The position numbers and the translations under genes were made by a program. The notes under the pieces are model-generated. The model searched no databases, was not told where the DNA came from, and saw nothing but the letters and a program-made list of their open reading frames with translations. Shown one piece after another: positions 45,614 to 56,930 of a stretch of DNA of 64,000 bases. Each line of letters opens with the position of its first letter. Within the stretch, counting starts at the first letter, position 1. Source of the stretch: Membranipora membranacea (Eukaryota > Bryozoa > Gymnolaemata > Cheilostomatida > Membraniporidae); the NCBI GenBank assembly GCA_914767715.1, contig OU612066.1, positions 21,920,283 to 21,984,282 on the forward strand, given 5' to 3'.

Positions 45614-45936
45614 CATAACAAAATAAAGTACAGTTGTAAAATACCCTTTACCAGTGGCTCCTACATATTGTAGCAGCCGATGGATTGTGTAGACCCACAA
45701 ATGAGTAGCAAAAGTAGAGAACTGAGGCTAGCATACAAGCTCCCCAACCATCGATCACACACACCCAACATGCATTCAGACAAGCAAACTTTGCCTGCCA
45801 TTGTACTCATTTGTTCACCAAACAAAAGGTCTTTTGTTATACAACTCTCATAGGTGTCTTGGGACATGTTTCCCAGACATTGGCCCCCAGGGCCTTTCCA
45901 ACATACTACAGCATAACTGTGCTTTATTTTGTAATG
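45614..45936. mobile_element. MITE family 2, copy 2
   Basis: Ends CATAACAAAATAAAGTACAG and complement of CTGTGCTTTATTTTGTAATG. Same interior as 44707-45048 with small deletions; only about 570 bp separate the two copies. Confidence 0.8.
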
Positions 45937-46229
45937 ATGGAAATATGCTATTTTTGATCCCTTTTAGACTCTTGAGCTAAACTCAGTAAATATATAATTG
46001 ATGCTTAACGTTTTAGAATAATATCCATCTCATATTGAAGCCGAAATTCCGATGAATTATATTATTTTATTGGGATAAAAATTTCATGGTTTGGTTAAAT
46101 TGATCAACTTTCAGTTATGCTAACATCTTGTGCGTTTGTGGTAACCTGGTGGTTTCTTCTCCCCTGAATATAGTAAGAGATTGAGAGCAAAAGAAAGTGC
46201 AAGGTGACCCTGACTCTGAGTTTACTATG

Positions 46230-47685
46230 ATAGTTTGTAGTCGGTGTAATTTTGAGCTCTTCTTCTGCCTCTATCCATCAAACATGAAAGGGATAAATCC
46301 CAAATTATCTGATAAACTCTCCACTAAGTAACCTTGTAGCCATCTGTTAAAGAAAACTAACATTAAGCAGAAGTACAGTAGTTTGGTTCAATGTAAAGCA
46401 CAGAGTACTTACAGTGGAGATGCCCGTTGTGTCCTACTGTCAAATTCTCCCTACAGCTGTTAAATCTAAGGCTAAATGATACACACTGGTTGCTTACACT
46501 ACTAGAATGAAGATCTCTTTTTGCGAAATATTGTGTTGACAATATTGCATTTAATTCGTTCTCTTTCTGCTAGTGAGCCGGCTGCAACTTGATAATCCAA
46601 ACGCAGGGCAATTGGATCACGTTTGTTCGTTCGCTAAATGGTATTGCAAGTCACCAAGCTCCTATCCTAGTATCAGCTGTGAATATTTCTCTTGTTGAGA
46701 TGACAACTCCCGTATATAAGCCTGGTGTAATGGTTATCGCAGCATCGCTGCCTGTCTGTATATTTATAACTCCCAAAGCTTTCGGTGTCAAAAGAGATAG
46801 CTCATGTCTCCCGACATCAACACAGGTAGATGTTAGTCTGATGCCTACGTGTTTGTTTGAATCATGTACTGTAGGTTTAATAAGGATAAGGATTGTCCAT
46901 ATATCTGTCTTTTAGTTGCACTTTAACGCAATTTTTGTAAATTCTGCGGAGAAGGTTAAAAGGGTTTGGATGGTCAGGGCAAGGAGTTAACTCCTTGGTC
47001 AGGGTGTGTTGGTTGATCTTCTAACCTAGTAATTGTTATCCACCTTTGGTGAATGTAGTGGAGGTGTTGGTGATCATGTCTATATCTATCCAAGTTAGAT
47101 CAGGGAGTATGGAATATACTCTCTCTGGTTTATATAATCAGGTTACAAGACACTAAAGTAATATATTTCTGGGTTGTGAACAGACAATTCTAGTTTATAC
47201 ATATTTTCAAAATCTCATTTATATAGCCGATTTTGGAGATTAAATACTGTTTTTTTTCGCCATTTTTAATCCTGCTTGCGTCCCATCAGTTCCCAAAATT
47301 CTCTAATTTCATCTTTTCAAGGTACCATTTCAACCGGGAATCACCCCAAAAACAAAGCATTATTGCAAACTTAGGGTAGTCAGCTGACTAGAAAACTATT
47401 TGATACCGCAATCAGTTCGAGACAAGATTGCCAAATACCCAGCTTATGTGATGTTGTATGCACATCATATCATAGATATTGTCCAGCTTCCTCATGTAAT
47501 GATGGGTACAATACAATATGAAACGAACTAGGCCATACAATGTAGTTCTTATCCACAACGATAAAGTTTAGTACACAAGTACTCTGAGTCAGTCATTTTG
47601 TTATGATTGAGAATCCCTCTATTTTTCAGGAAAAATCTGAAGCAGAAGGATATATATCTAATCAGATATAACTTGGGAGGCCTCT
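46230..47685 (+). pseudogene. 3' exons of the C18orf63-like gene (module 3 fragment)
   Basis: Three paralogous exon remnants. Near 46283-46360 the GINLKF...DKLSTK exon appears in decayed form with a stop. Exon about 46651-46825 is open and keeps APILVSAVN, FGVKRDSSCLPTSTQ and a normal donor. The last exon from 47630 begins EKSEAEGY and ends TAA. All 5' exons are missing, so no complete protein can be made from this segment. Confidence 0.6.
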
Positions 47686-48414
47686 GTCTGACCTGTAGGG
47701 ATTTCAAAACAGAAGCACAGATTACGAGATTCATCATGACAACTTAACTCAAAATTATACAAACATTAGGATCAAAGAAAGGTGTTTCGGCTTGTCGGGA
47801 ATCATTTCTAATCACGGATTATACGACAGCTCCAGTATGGATTATTCATCAAGATACTACAGTTATACTGCTAACTATAATAGGATTTTATGAATATCAG
47901 ATGTACTTAGTTAGTACATGATATATCATGAGCTCTATATGACTCTCGTCTCCCAAAGATATTAAACAAAAATCAGGATATTAATGATGTACAAGACAGT
48001 CCGGAATTAGTTCTACTCTTGGATTATGTGGCTGCCCCTGTATGGATTATTCTTCAAGATCTTTCAGACCTCTATGTCAGTACACCCGCACATATATGGT
48101 GAGTTTTGGTTTCGACCTCTCCTACTTTCAATACAAATTAAGTTAATTAGCTTTCTATAATTTTTTGTATTGGAACAGTAAAACAAATGCAACAAAATGT
48201 CTGAAGCTGCAAAATGCAATTAACAGGGTACGAATCTAACCAATAATGCATTGATATATTGAAAACAAAATTGTAATCAACACAGCATGAAGATATGTAT
48301 AATGGAAAGACGCTATGAATATTTCATAAGAAAACTTCACAAAAACTGGACCATGAACATAAAATAGCCTGTGAGCCAGTATGAGTGTAAACATAAAATA
48401 TATATAGGGAGACA

Positions 48415-51400
48415 CTATGAGATAATCCTGCGTATAGTGTTTCTCACAAAACTCTTGGCAATCTTAAAACATTTGGTAACTCTTCTCTTAATACCATGCT
48501 GAGCTCTGCGCGTAGCCGATAACTTGTTAGTAGCCTGAGAGCGTTTCTCACAGAGTCCTAATTTATCACTAGCTGTATCACACGGAATATGAGAGCTCTC
48601 ATGCTGCACACATGTACCTGGTTCAGGTTTTATTTTGTCGTCAGTTTCGCTAATCATCTCTACTGAATCTGAAATCAGGTGAAGCATTTGTCAAAGTTTG
48701 CCCTCAATCACTGCTATACTCCATAAAGAGTTAGCCAGGGGAAGGAGATTTTTAATTTATTCATGATCTGTAGTACTCATCCTTGTTACATCTATTAATT
48801 GTAAATCTTGAATACTCTCTGTATTGAATGATGGATGAGTGATGGCCATTGATGATGGTTAAGATTAACTAAGCAATATCAAGATTAAAATTATTTTCCT
48901 GTGTAGTTGAGAATTTTTGTTTTTACGCTTTTCTCCATTATTGTTCTTAGTCCCCAAAAAATACCTTACAGGTAAATAAACTACATTTACACTACTATTT
49001 TAGCGAATTGTGAGTAGATAACTCGAAATATGTACAGCCTATTGTATTGCATATATTCATTTGTTTAAAGAGGTTTTCTAGAAAGTTTACAGATAACAGA
49101 GTAGTTAAAAAGTAACTTGTTTGAATCCACAGATAAAATATATAAAAGTGGTGCAATATTGTGAATGGCACTTGAGTGAGTTGGGGAAGTCTATTTTACA
49201 CACCCATGCAAAAATCTTTATTCATTCAAAAGGATTTAAGGTAAATATGTACTACTTTCCCAGCCCCATATCAATCCTTGACCCATTTTAGTATGTAAGT
49301 TTATTGATTTCATTACCACCGCTTTAAAGTTCGACAGACCCAATCTATTGATCGTTATGTTTTCAGAGTTCATAATTTAAGCTTGGCAAATGGACAGCTA
49401 GTGTCATTAGAATTTACCAGATCTCATCAAATGTGTTAAAGTTTCTCACTCACCCTGAGGAACTGCAAGGGAATTATTCTGTTGCTCCTGTATTTCACTC
49501 TCTGACCTGTCTTCAGAATACACAATTTCAGCTCTGTAAAATTGAAATAGGCTAGTTGAACATCACTGTCTTCATTTGTTTTGGGCAGAGATATCTCATG
49601 ATACTGAAGTTTCTCCCTTTTCAGATTTTCAATGTATGTATATTTCACAGGCTTTAGTAATTGGGTGGTGGCTTCATAGGCATTACTATGAAAATGAGGA
49701 TATTGTTGGTATCACTGTTTGCCACAGATCCTTTTTTGTGGTCAGCTCTACAGATCAGAATTACATATCAAATAGGGGAACTAAGTGTATCATAGCCTGG
49801 ATTCTCTCATGAGATAAGGCAACCATAACGTTATTTTGAGTGTTGTCCATTTAACTGGATTTTGGTTTCTCTCGGTTTGAAAGTGATTGGCACATTGACA
49901 ATGTGCCAAATTGTTTCCCAAAATATTCATTGAAACTTACACGAAATGGTCATTTGAGATGGTCTGATAGAATAGTGTCGAGAGTGAAGTCTCTTGTTTT
50001 TCCAGCTGTGTCAGTTCATTGGCGAACTCCAGGAGACTTAGATTCAGAGGAGTTTCCAATTCCTCCTCAGGATAATTAAAGCTGTCTTCATACAGAGATG
50101 ACCTATTCGTAAACTCATTCTCAAAGCTCAGCCAAATAGATGTATCAATTACCCCAGGACTAGAAAATGTCACAAAAATAACCAAATTATATAAAGTGAT
50201 CAAGAGCAGACAAATCAGTTGTCTATTTGTTATCAATTCCCATATTTCCATGTGTGTCTCTTTGCTATTAGGATAGATTCGATTTGGGCTCATGTTTGGA
50301 GAGATATGTCTATCAGTGACAGGCAAATTATATCACTGATTTGACGTTTAGTCAGCTCACATCATACTATCAAAAATAGTATGACATAAAGAATATAATT
50401 AACACATAATATATAAAAAGATAGAAGTAAATGATAATACACTATCAAATACTCACATTATATCATGTGCCATATTTTGATAGGTCGGGATTTGCAACGA
50501 CGAGATATCATTTATAAAAAGCGAATCTTCATCTAACTGATTGAGGCTGTCGGTGAGCCGTGTAGTAAATGATGTGTCTGTAGCGAAGGAAAACTCATTG
50601 GCTAAGACGTCTGTGAGATCTGAGAATATAAGAATTAATATGTTAAATACCATATATAATTATGAAAGGAGGACTAATGCGCTAAACATCATATTTCACC
50701 TTCAATGCCAAATTTTAAGTCGGAGAACCTCAATCCTCGTTCTATCAGGTTGGGTTTCCTCTGCAGCTGCTCAATGAGAAGCTATACATCTAATTCAGTT
50801 CTATTTTTCAATGCTTGCATGGTTCATTTGCTTCAATCCAATTGTGCTATTTGCAATCATAGGATGCTTCAGCGTTGAAAGGTAGCAAAACTTTCAACAC
50901 AGAAGCATAGCAGTGGTTAGATAACTCCAAAATAATAATAAAGTCCCTCAGATCGATGAACTAAAGTCCATTGCTCAGATTAGGATATTTACCATCAGAG
51001 AATTCACACATCTGATCTTCATCCAAGAAACTTCTCTCCTCCGACCCGTATCCTGCATCTGACTCTGAAAATCAAATGTGTTTTAATAAGTTTCTAAAAA
51101 TGATTAGTTATTATAGTTATATGGTTTGACTTTTTTGTATCGATGGTGATAAATCGTGTCTGAGCTTCTATCAATGACAACAGAACAGCTGTTTTGGTAT
51201 AAGATTTTTTCCCCACGTTGATACTGTTCAATGACGAAATCAGCTGCTTCATTGATTGATATCATCATCATGACAATAATGTGTTCTTCAAATTGAGACT
51301 CACCTTTCTGGCTTTTGCATGAAGATACATCCTCTAAATCACTCACATCCTGCTGCTGGCCCTTGTGATCATCATTGATATCACTCAACAACCTCAGGCT

Positions 51401-51808
51401 AACTACCTCACTACTACAATGATTGAAATGCATGACATGTGATTTAACTCATAGATTCACCTAGTTAATATTAGCATTACTAGTTCACTACTGACTAATT
51501 GTGTCGTTGTGCACTCAGAAGGCAGCGATTGCATCATCTTTAATAGCGTAACGCCGCTGATGACACATCATCAATGAGAAAAACCTGATGGACTTTTATG
51601 GAGTTCACAGTCATGGCATAGGTCATTTTTTTATATGTGCATTGATGAATAAACTAAATATTTTAAGCTTTTCCCCTAGCCCAAACAAATTCAGCCGAAT
51701 CCGAATAATTCATGACAATAGCAAAAGAGTTAAAACTTTGCCTACCATCAATTAAAACAACAGCAGTAATGAGAATAATAAGTAAACTTACATGGCAGTT
51801 CTGTACAT
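48415..51808 (-). CDS. Novel family, copy 3: 299-aa acidic protein with basic C-terminal helix
   Basis: Exons on the minus strand: 51792-51808, 51304-51398, 50993-51064, 50457-50619, 49941-50159, 49454-49533 and 48415-48668. Same structure as copies 1 and 2, except that exon 4 is 163 instead of 184 nt, an in-frame loss of seven codons; total 900 nt. Words: MYRTA, SDINDDHKGQQQDVSDLED, TDSLNQLDEDSL, LNLSLLEFANELTQLEKQ, SEIQEQQNNSL and a basic tail GIKRRVTKCFKIAKSFVRN. A multiple-of-three change in a family with several other intron indels supports coding constraint. The intron between exons 4 and 5 happens to be open in frame for a while and contains a hydrophobic stretch. Function unknown. Confidence 0.78.
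48720..49430 (-). other. Expanded last intron of novel gene copy 3
   Basis: About 600 bp inside the last intron (roughly 48720-49300) have no counterpart in copies 1 and 2, where this intron is only 217 and 229 bp. A/T-rich; no terminal repeats that I could define. Confidence 0.45.
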
Positions 51809-51819
51809 TTCTTCTTGTT

Positions 51820-54030
51820 GATAATATTCGTTATAGTAAGACATGTTCATGTAGTTATCACTTGATTTCTATATAATTTTTCAGAGAATCACAGAAACAC
51901 AGCTTGTTCAGACGGTTGCTTATTTCTGATTGTTATGCTCAACATTCAGTCATCATTGTGCTAAATGTTGTGTCATGGCGTGTCTCCATCAATTGTTGGC
52001 CATTATTACTCTAGGTCACTCGATTTTGATTATAAGTTGTCCTCTCATTATTAGATTATGAGAGTAATAATTATGATAAATATAGGATGATTTTTCGTAT
52101 TCAAAAATGATAAAAATATGTAGTTTATTCCTATGGTGTTCATATGACGTCCAGGATGAAATTGCCCGCCAAATAAAATTGTGTTCATAACATTTTGTTT
52201 ACGTCCTCTTTAGTAATTTCTTTAGATTTTACAAACTGACTACTTGGTGTTATATATAAATATAAACACACCATGAATGAACTTTTTCACGAAACTTTCA
52301 TACTCCCTTCATATTATTCTGGCATCAACTAATGCTGATTTAAAATTTAGTAGAGTTGTATAGGATTTGTTTTCTTCCATGTTGTAAGATAACTATCCTT
52401 GTCCATGCTGAGTCGCAGCATAAAACATGGCTAGTCCAGACTGCAATCTTTGCTCATGTCATCAGACAGTATAATTTGGTCACATCAGTTTCATGATTAA
52501 AGGGATGTTTTATTTTCAGAATAACTGAACTGTGGCTGGCTGCCGTACACTGATATTCAGAACTAGAAGGCTACACTGTGGTATTATAAATAGAAAAGGG
52601 CCATGCAGTAGCTAATGCATATCAGTGGATAGATATACCTCATCTGATATGTGAAGGTTACCGTAACTTGAAAGGGTGAGTTTTCATAATTATTCCTTTC
52701 TATTCCTTTAGGACCCGGTAGGAGTTAGAGTGTCAGCATGTGAAGTTCTCTCTTGAATCTGAAGGTTGCCTGTTATGATCTTGGGAGTTGCAGAAAGTGT
52801 CAAGGATTTGGATTTAAGGCTTAGAACCAATTGTATTCATCAGCTCGATAACAATTCACATTCATTGTTTTGGCAGTCATTACCCCTAACACAGCTGAAA
52901 AATTTGCAATTTTTTGTGCAATGATTAATCGAAAAACAACGAAATTTACCTTCCCAACATTCACTCTACACCAGATGTAATGCAGTTACCCAGTGACAAC
53001 GATTCCAATTATTCAAATTTTGAGCACTGGGTACACACACTGATTTCGAGATTACACTATTAGCATGTGTATCTCTGATCGATAGAGCTGCTGTCGTAAA
53101 TATTTGGCTACCTACTTTGGGCTGAATAAGAGGACAACTTATGATCAAACAATCATGATCGAAACAGAATTACCCAGCTCTGCATTATTAGTAATTCTAT
53201 CTTCTCCCACTGACCTTAGGCTAGCAATACACAGTTGTGATTTAACTTTGTTTGTCAAAAATATGTACTAAATGCTCTTCTAAAACTGTAACAATGGTGA
53301 GATTAGATTTTCCCAAGTTAAATTAGAATATTTTAACAAGAAATGAGAAAATGATAAATTATGTGTATATCCAAAGGTTTGGGTATTCATCAATACGTCA
53401 CCTAAAAGCTGAATTTTTGCTGCTCTGAGGTTAGGTGATAATTCACTCTCTATTGTCAGAGATATACATGCAATAGTATATCACGTCATCAGTGTGCTTG
53501 ATTCTATTGTAAATGACCTAATGTGACCTAATATGAGATGTTAAAACAGGCAGATATCCAGCGAGTAGCTAACGGCGGTACGCTAATTTCTTCCAACAGG
53601 TGTTGAGGTCACAAGGTATGTGATTTAGATCAAAGGGGGTGACTGAAGTGTCTGGACGTTTATAAACTATTGCTGGAGATCACATGAGATGCACCCCCCC
53701 CCCCGTTACGGACTTCGTCATCAAGTACATGTAAGTTAGTATTGTTTATGACCAAAAAACAACTGAGATTTCTTTGTCAAAATTATGATGTTGATTTGTT
53801 AATATTTTGCTCATTAATATACAGTGTGATCAATATATTACCCTAGCTGATGTATTAGGTGTCACCACTGGCATGAGTAAACTCATTTTAGTCCATATCA
53901 GCCTAGCCTAGTCTGGCTTAGCTGATGTATAATATATCACAACTGAGTTAACTTACTTCCTTTTAAGCCTTTTCATTGTATGCTACCATTTGTCTACGTA
54001 TTCTACTGATAAACAAGTAAGAGATTGATA
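51820..54030. promoter_or_regulatory. Divergent region between novel gene copy 3 and TRIM-D1
   Basis: The first 1.1 kb matches 35600-36750. The segment of about 52950-53950 is extra relative to module 2 and shows no gene. An 11-C run lies at 53694-53704. The large tandem duplication starts at 52470/52471. Confidence 0.4.
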
Positions 54031-56930
54031 ACCCTTACAGGTTAACTTCCATCAATCAATCACATATAAACAGGGTGTTAAAAAATTGAAACTGCCACAT
54101 GGATTTCCCACTTGTCACAGTTTTGTTTTGCTTATTTGTCAGGCTATTAAGATGAGGCTGTTTAACTTATTACACAGCAGTCTGCAGTCACAGCTTGAAC
54201 AAGGAAGTTAGTAACAAGCAGTGGAGATTTAGATAGAGCTACACACAGAGAGTTAACAGGACATAAACATTGAAAATATCAGGTCAGTAGGATGTACAAT
54301 CAAGGCATTAGATACTCTAACTCTCTCTGACTCTTTATATAAGGGTGTTGAACTTCTAATCCCTTTGTTCAGTTTTTTATCACAACTTACTCTGGTTAGG
54401 GATTAGGGTCGCTAACAGAGGTTTTTTTATGGAGAGATAAGTGTTACTTCATTGAGACATTGATATGAAGGTTATTGCATTCTATTGTTAACCATACTGT
54501 GATCTCTGTTACTGCGGGCTCTGCTATGATACATTAATCTTACATTTCGGAATCCTTAACTTGAAGACTCCCTCGTACTATTATACACATGCTTTGCTTG
54601 CTCACAGCGGACCCCTTCCACTTTAATTCAGTGTTTGGAGAAAGAAAGTGGGATATAAAAGAGTGTCCTCATATTTTTTCTCATTCCCTGACCCACTTTA
54701 GAATCACTTGTCAGTGTGATAAAAATATACCCTAGCTAATATAAATTCCTTTGAGTCCATATCAGCCCTTTCATTGAATGCGACTGATAAGTAGTGAGTA
54801 ATTGAACCCTTACAGGTTAACCTCCATCAGTCAATCACATATAAACAGTGTGTTAAAAAATTGAAACTGCCACATGGATTTCCCTCTTGTCACAGTTTTG
54901 TTTTGCTTATTTGTCAGCCAGTTAACTTATTACACAGCAGTCTGCAGTCACAGCTTGAACAAGGAAGTTAGTAACAAGCAGTGGAGATTCAGTCATAACT
55001 ACACACAGAGAGGTTACAGGACATAACCATTGAGGATATCAGGTCAGTAGTATGTACAATCAAGGTGTTAGATACTCTCTCTAACTCTTTTAGGGTGTTG
55101 AACATCTAATCGCCTTGTTCAGTTTTGTATCACTGCATACTCTGGTTAGGGATTCGGGTCGCTAATAGTGGGTTTTTTATGGAGAGTAACTTCATTGATA
55201 TGAAGGTTATTTCATTCTATTGTTAACCATACTGTGATCTCTATTACTGCGGGCTCTGCGATGATACATTAATCTTACATTTCGGAATGTTTACCTAGAA
55301 GACTCCCCGTCCCAGCCTACTATTACACACATGTCTTGCTTGCTCACCGCGGACCCCTTCCGCTTTAATTCAGTGTTTGGGGAAAGAAAGTGGGATATAA
55401 AAGAGTGTCCTCATTTTTGCTCTCATTCCCTGACCCGCTTTAGAATCACTTGTCAGTGTGATAAAAATATACCCCAGCTAATATAAATTCCTTTGAGTCC
55501 ATATCAGCCCTTTCATTGAATGCGACTGATAAGTAGTGAGTAATTGATAACCCTTACAGGTTAACCTCCATCAGTCAATCACATATAAACAGTGCGTTAA
55601 AAAATTGAAACTGCCACATGGATTTCCCTCTTGTCACAGTTTTGTTTTGCTTATTTGTCAGGCAGTTAACTTATTACACAGCAGTCTGCAGTCACAGCTT
55701 GAACAAGGAAGTTAGTAACAAGCAGTGGAGATTTAGTCATAACTACACACAGAGAGTTTACAGGACATAACCATTGAGAATATCAGGTCAGTAGTATGTA
55801 CAATCAAGGTGTTAGATACTCTCTCTAACTCTTTTAGGGTGTTGAACATCTAATCGCCTTGTTCAGTTTTGTATCACTGCTTACTCTGGTTAGGGATTCG
55901 GGTCGCTAATAGTGGTTTTGTTTTATGGAGAGTAACTTCATTGATATGAAGGTTATTGCATTCTATTGTTAACCATAATGTGATCGCTATTACTGCTGGC
56001 TCTGCGATGATACATTAATCTTACATTTCGAGATGTTAAACTGGAAGACTCCCTCCTATTATACACATGTCTTGCTCACAGTGGACCTCTTCCGCTTAAA
56101 TTGAGTGTTTTGGGGAAAGAAAGTGCGATGACCCACTTTAAAATCACTTGTCAGTGTGTTCAAATATACCCCAGCTAATATAAATTCCTTTTAGTCCATA
56201 TCAGCCCTTTTATTGAATAACCCTTACAGGTTAGCCTCCATCAATCAATAACATCTAAACTGTGTGTTAAAAAACCGAAACTGCCACATGGATTTCCCAC
56301 TTGTCACAGTTTTGTTTCGCTTATTTGTCAGGCAGTTAACTTATCACCCAGCAGTCGGCAGTCACAGCTTGAACAAGGACGTTAGTAACACGCAGTTGAG
56401 ATTTAGTCATAACTACACACAGAGAGGTTACAGGATATAACCTTCGAGAATATCAGGTCAGTAGTATGTACGAACAAGGTGTTAGATACTCTCTCTAACT
56501 CTTTTAGGGTGTTGAACATCTAATCGCCTTGTTCAATTTTGTATCACTGCTTACTCTAATTAGGGATTAGGGAAGCAAATAATGGCATTTTACAGTCAAC
56601 CAACTGAGATCTCAATTATGGAGAGCTATATTACCAGATTTGTAGTCACCCTTCTGTTAATATACATACCCAGGTCTTGCTCACAGCAGGCACTTTGCAA
56701 ATAAAATTCATTGTTTGGGAGGGGCAGGGAGAAAGAGCGAATTTAAAAGAGTCTCCTCACTTCGGTTGTAACACTTGGATGTGATTCTCAGTTTGCTATA
56801 GATGGCAATGTGCGCCTTCACCTGAGCAAGCAAGCACACCCACATATGGAAAGGTGGGGCTTCCCCTGATCTTCTTGTTCTAAGTATTGTTATTAGCAAT
56901 ATTATGTCGATAATGTATTCATGCTTTTAG
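54031..56930 (+). repeat. Four tandem copies of the TRIM-D first exon and upstream region
   Basis: Units begin at CCCTTACAGGTTA near 54031, 54808, 55552 and 56221, at spacings of 777, 744 and 669 bp. Each contains GAAACTGCCACATGGATTTCCC, TTTTGTTTYGCTTATTTGTCAG and a first-exon block ending ATATCAG before donor GTCAGT: 54171-54282, 54931-55042, 55675-55786 and 56344-56456. The last unit leads into the RING exon. TRIM-B and TRIM-C have one such block each. Confidence 0.8.

Noticed and set aside
52966-53148. 60-codon minus-strand frame, identical at 59633-59815
   Set aside because: The identity comes from the recent tandem duplication. It has no homologue in module 2 and no domain.
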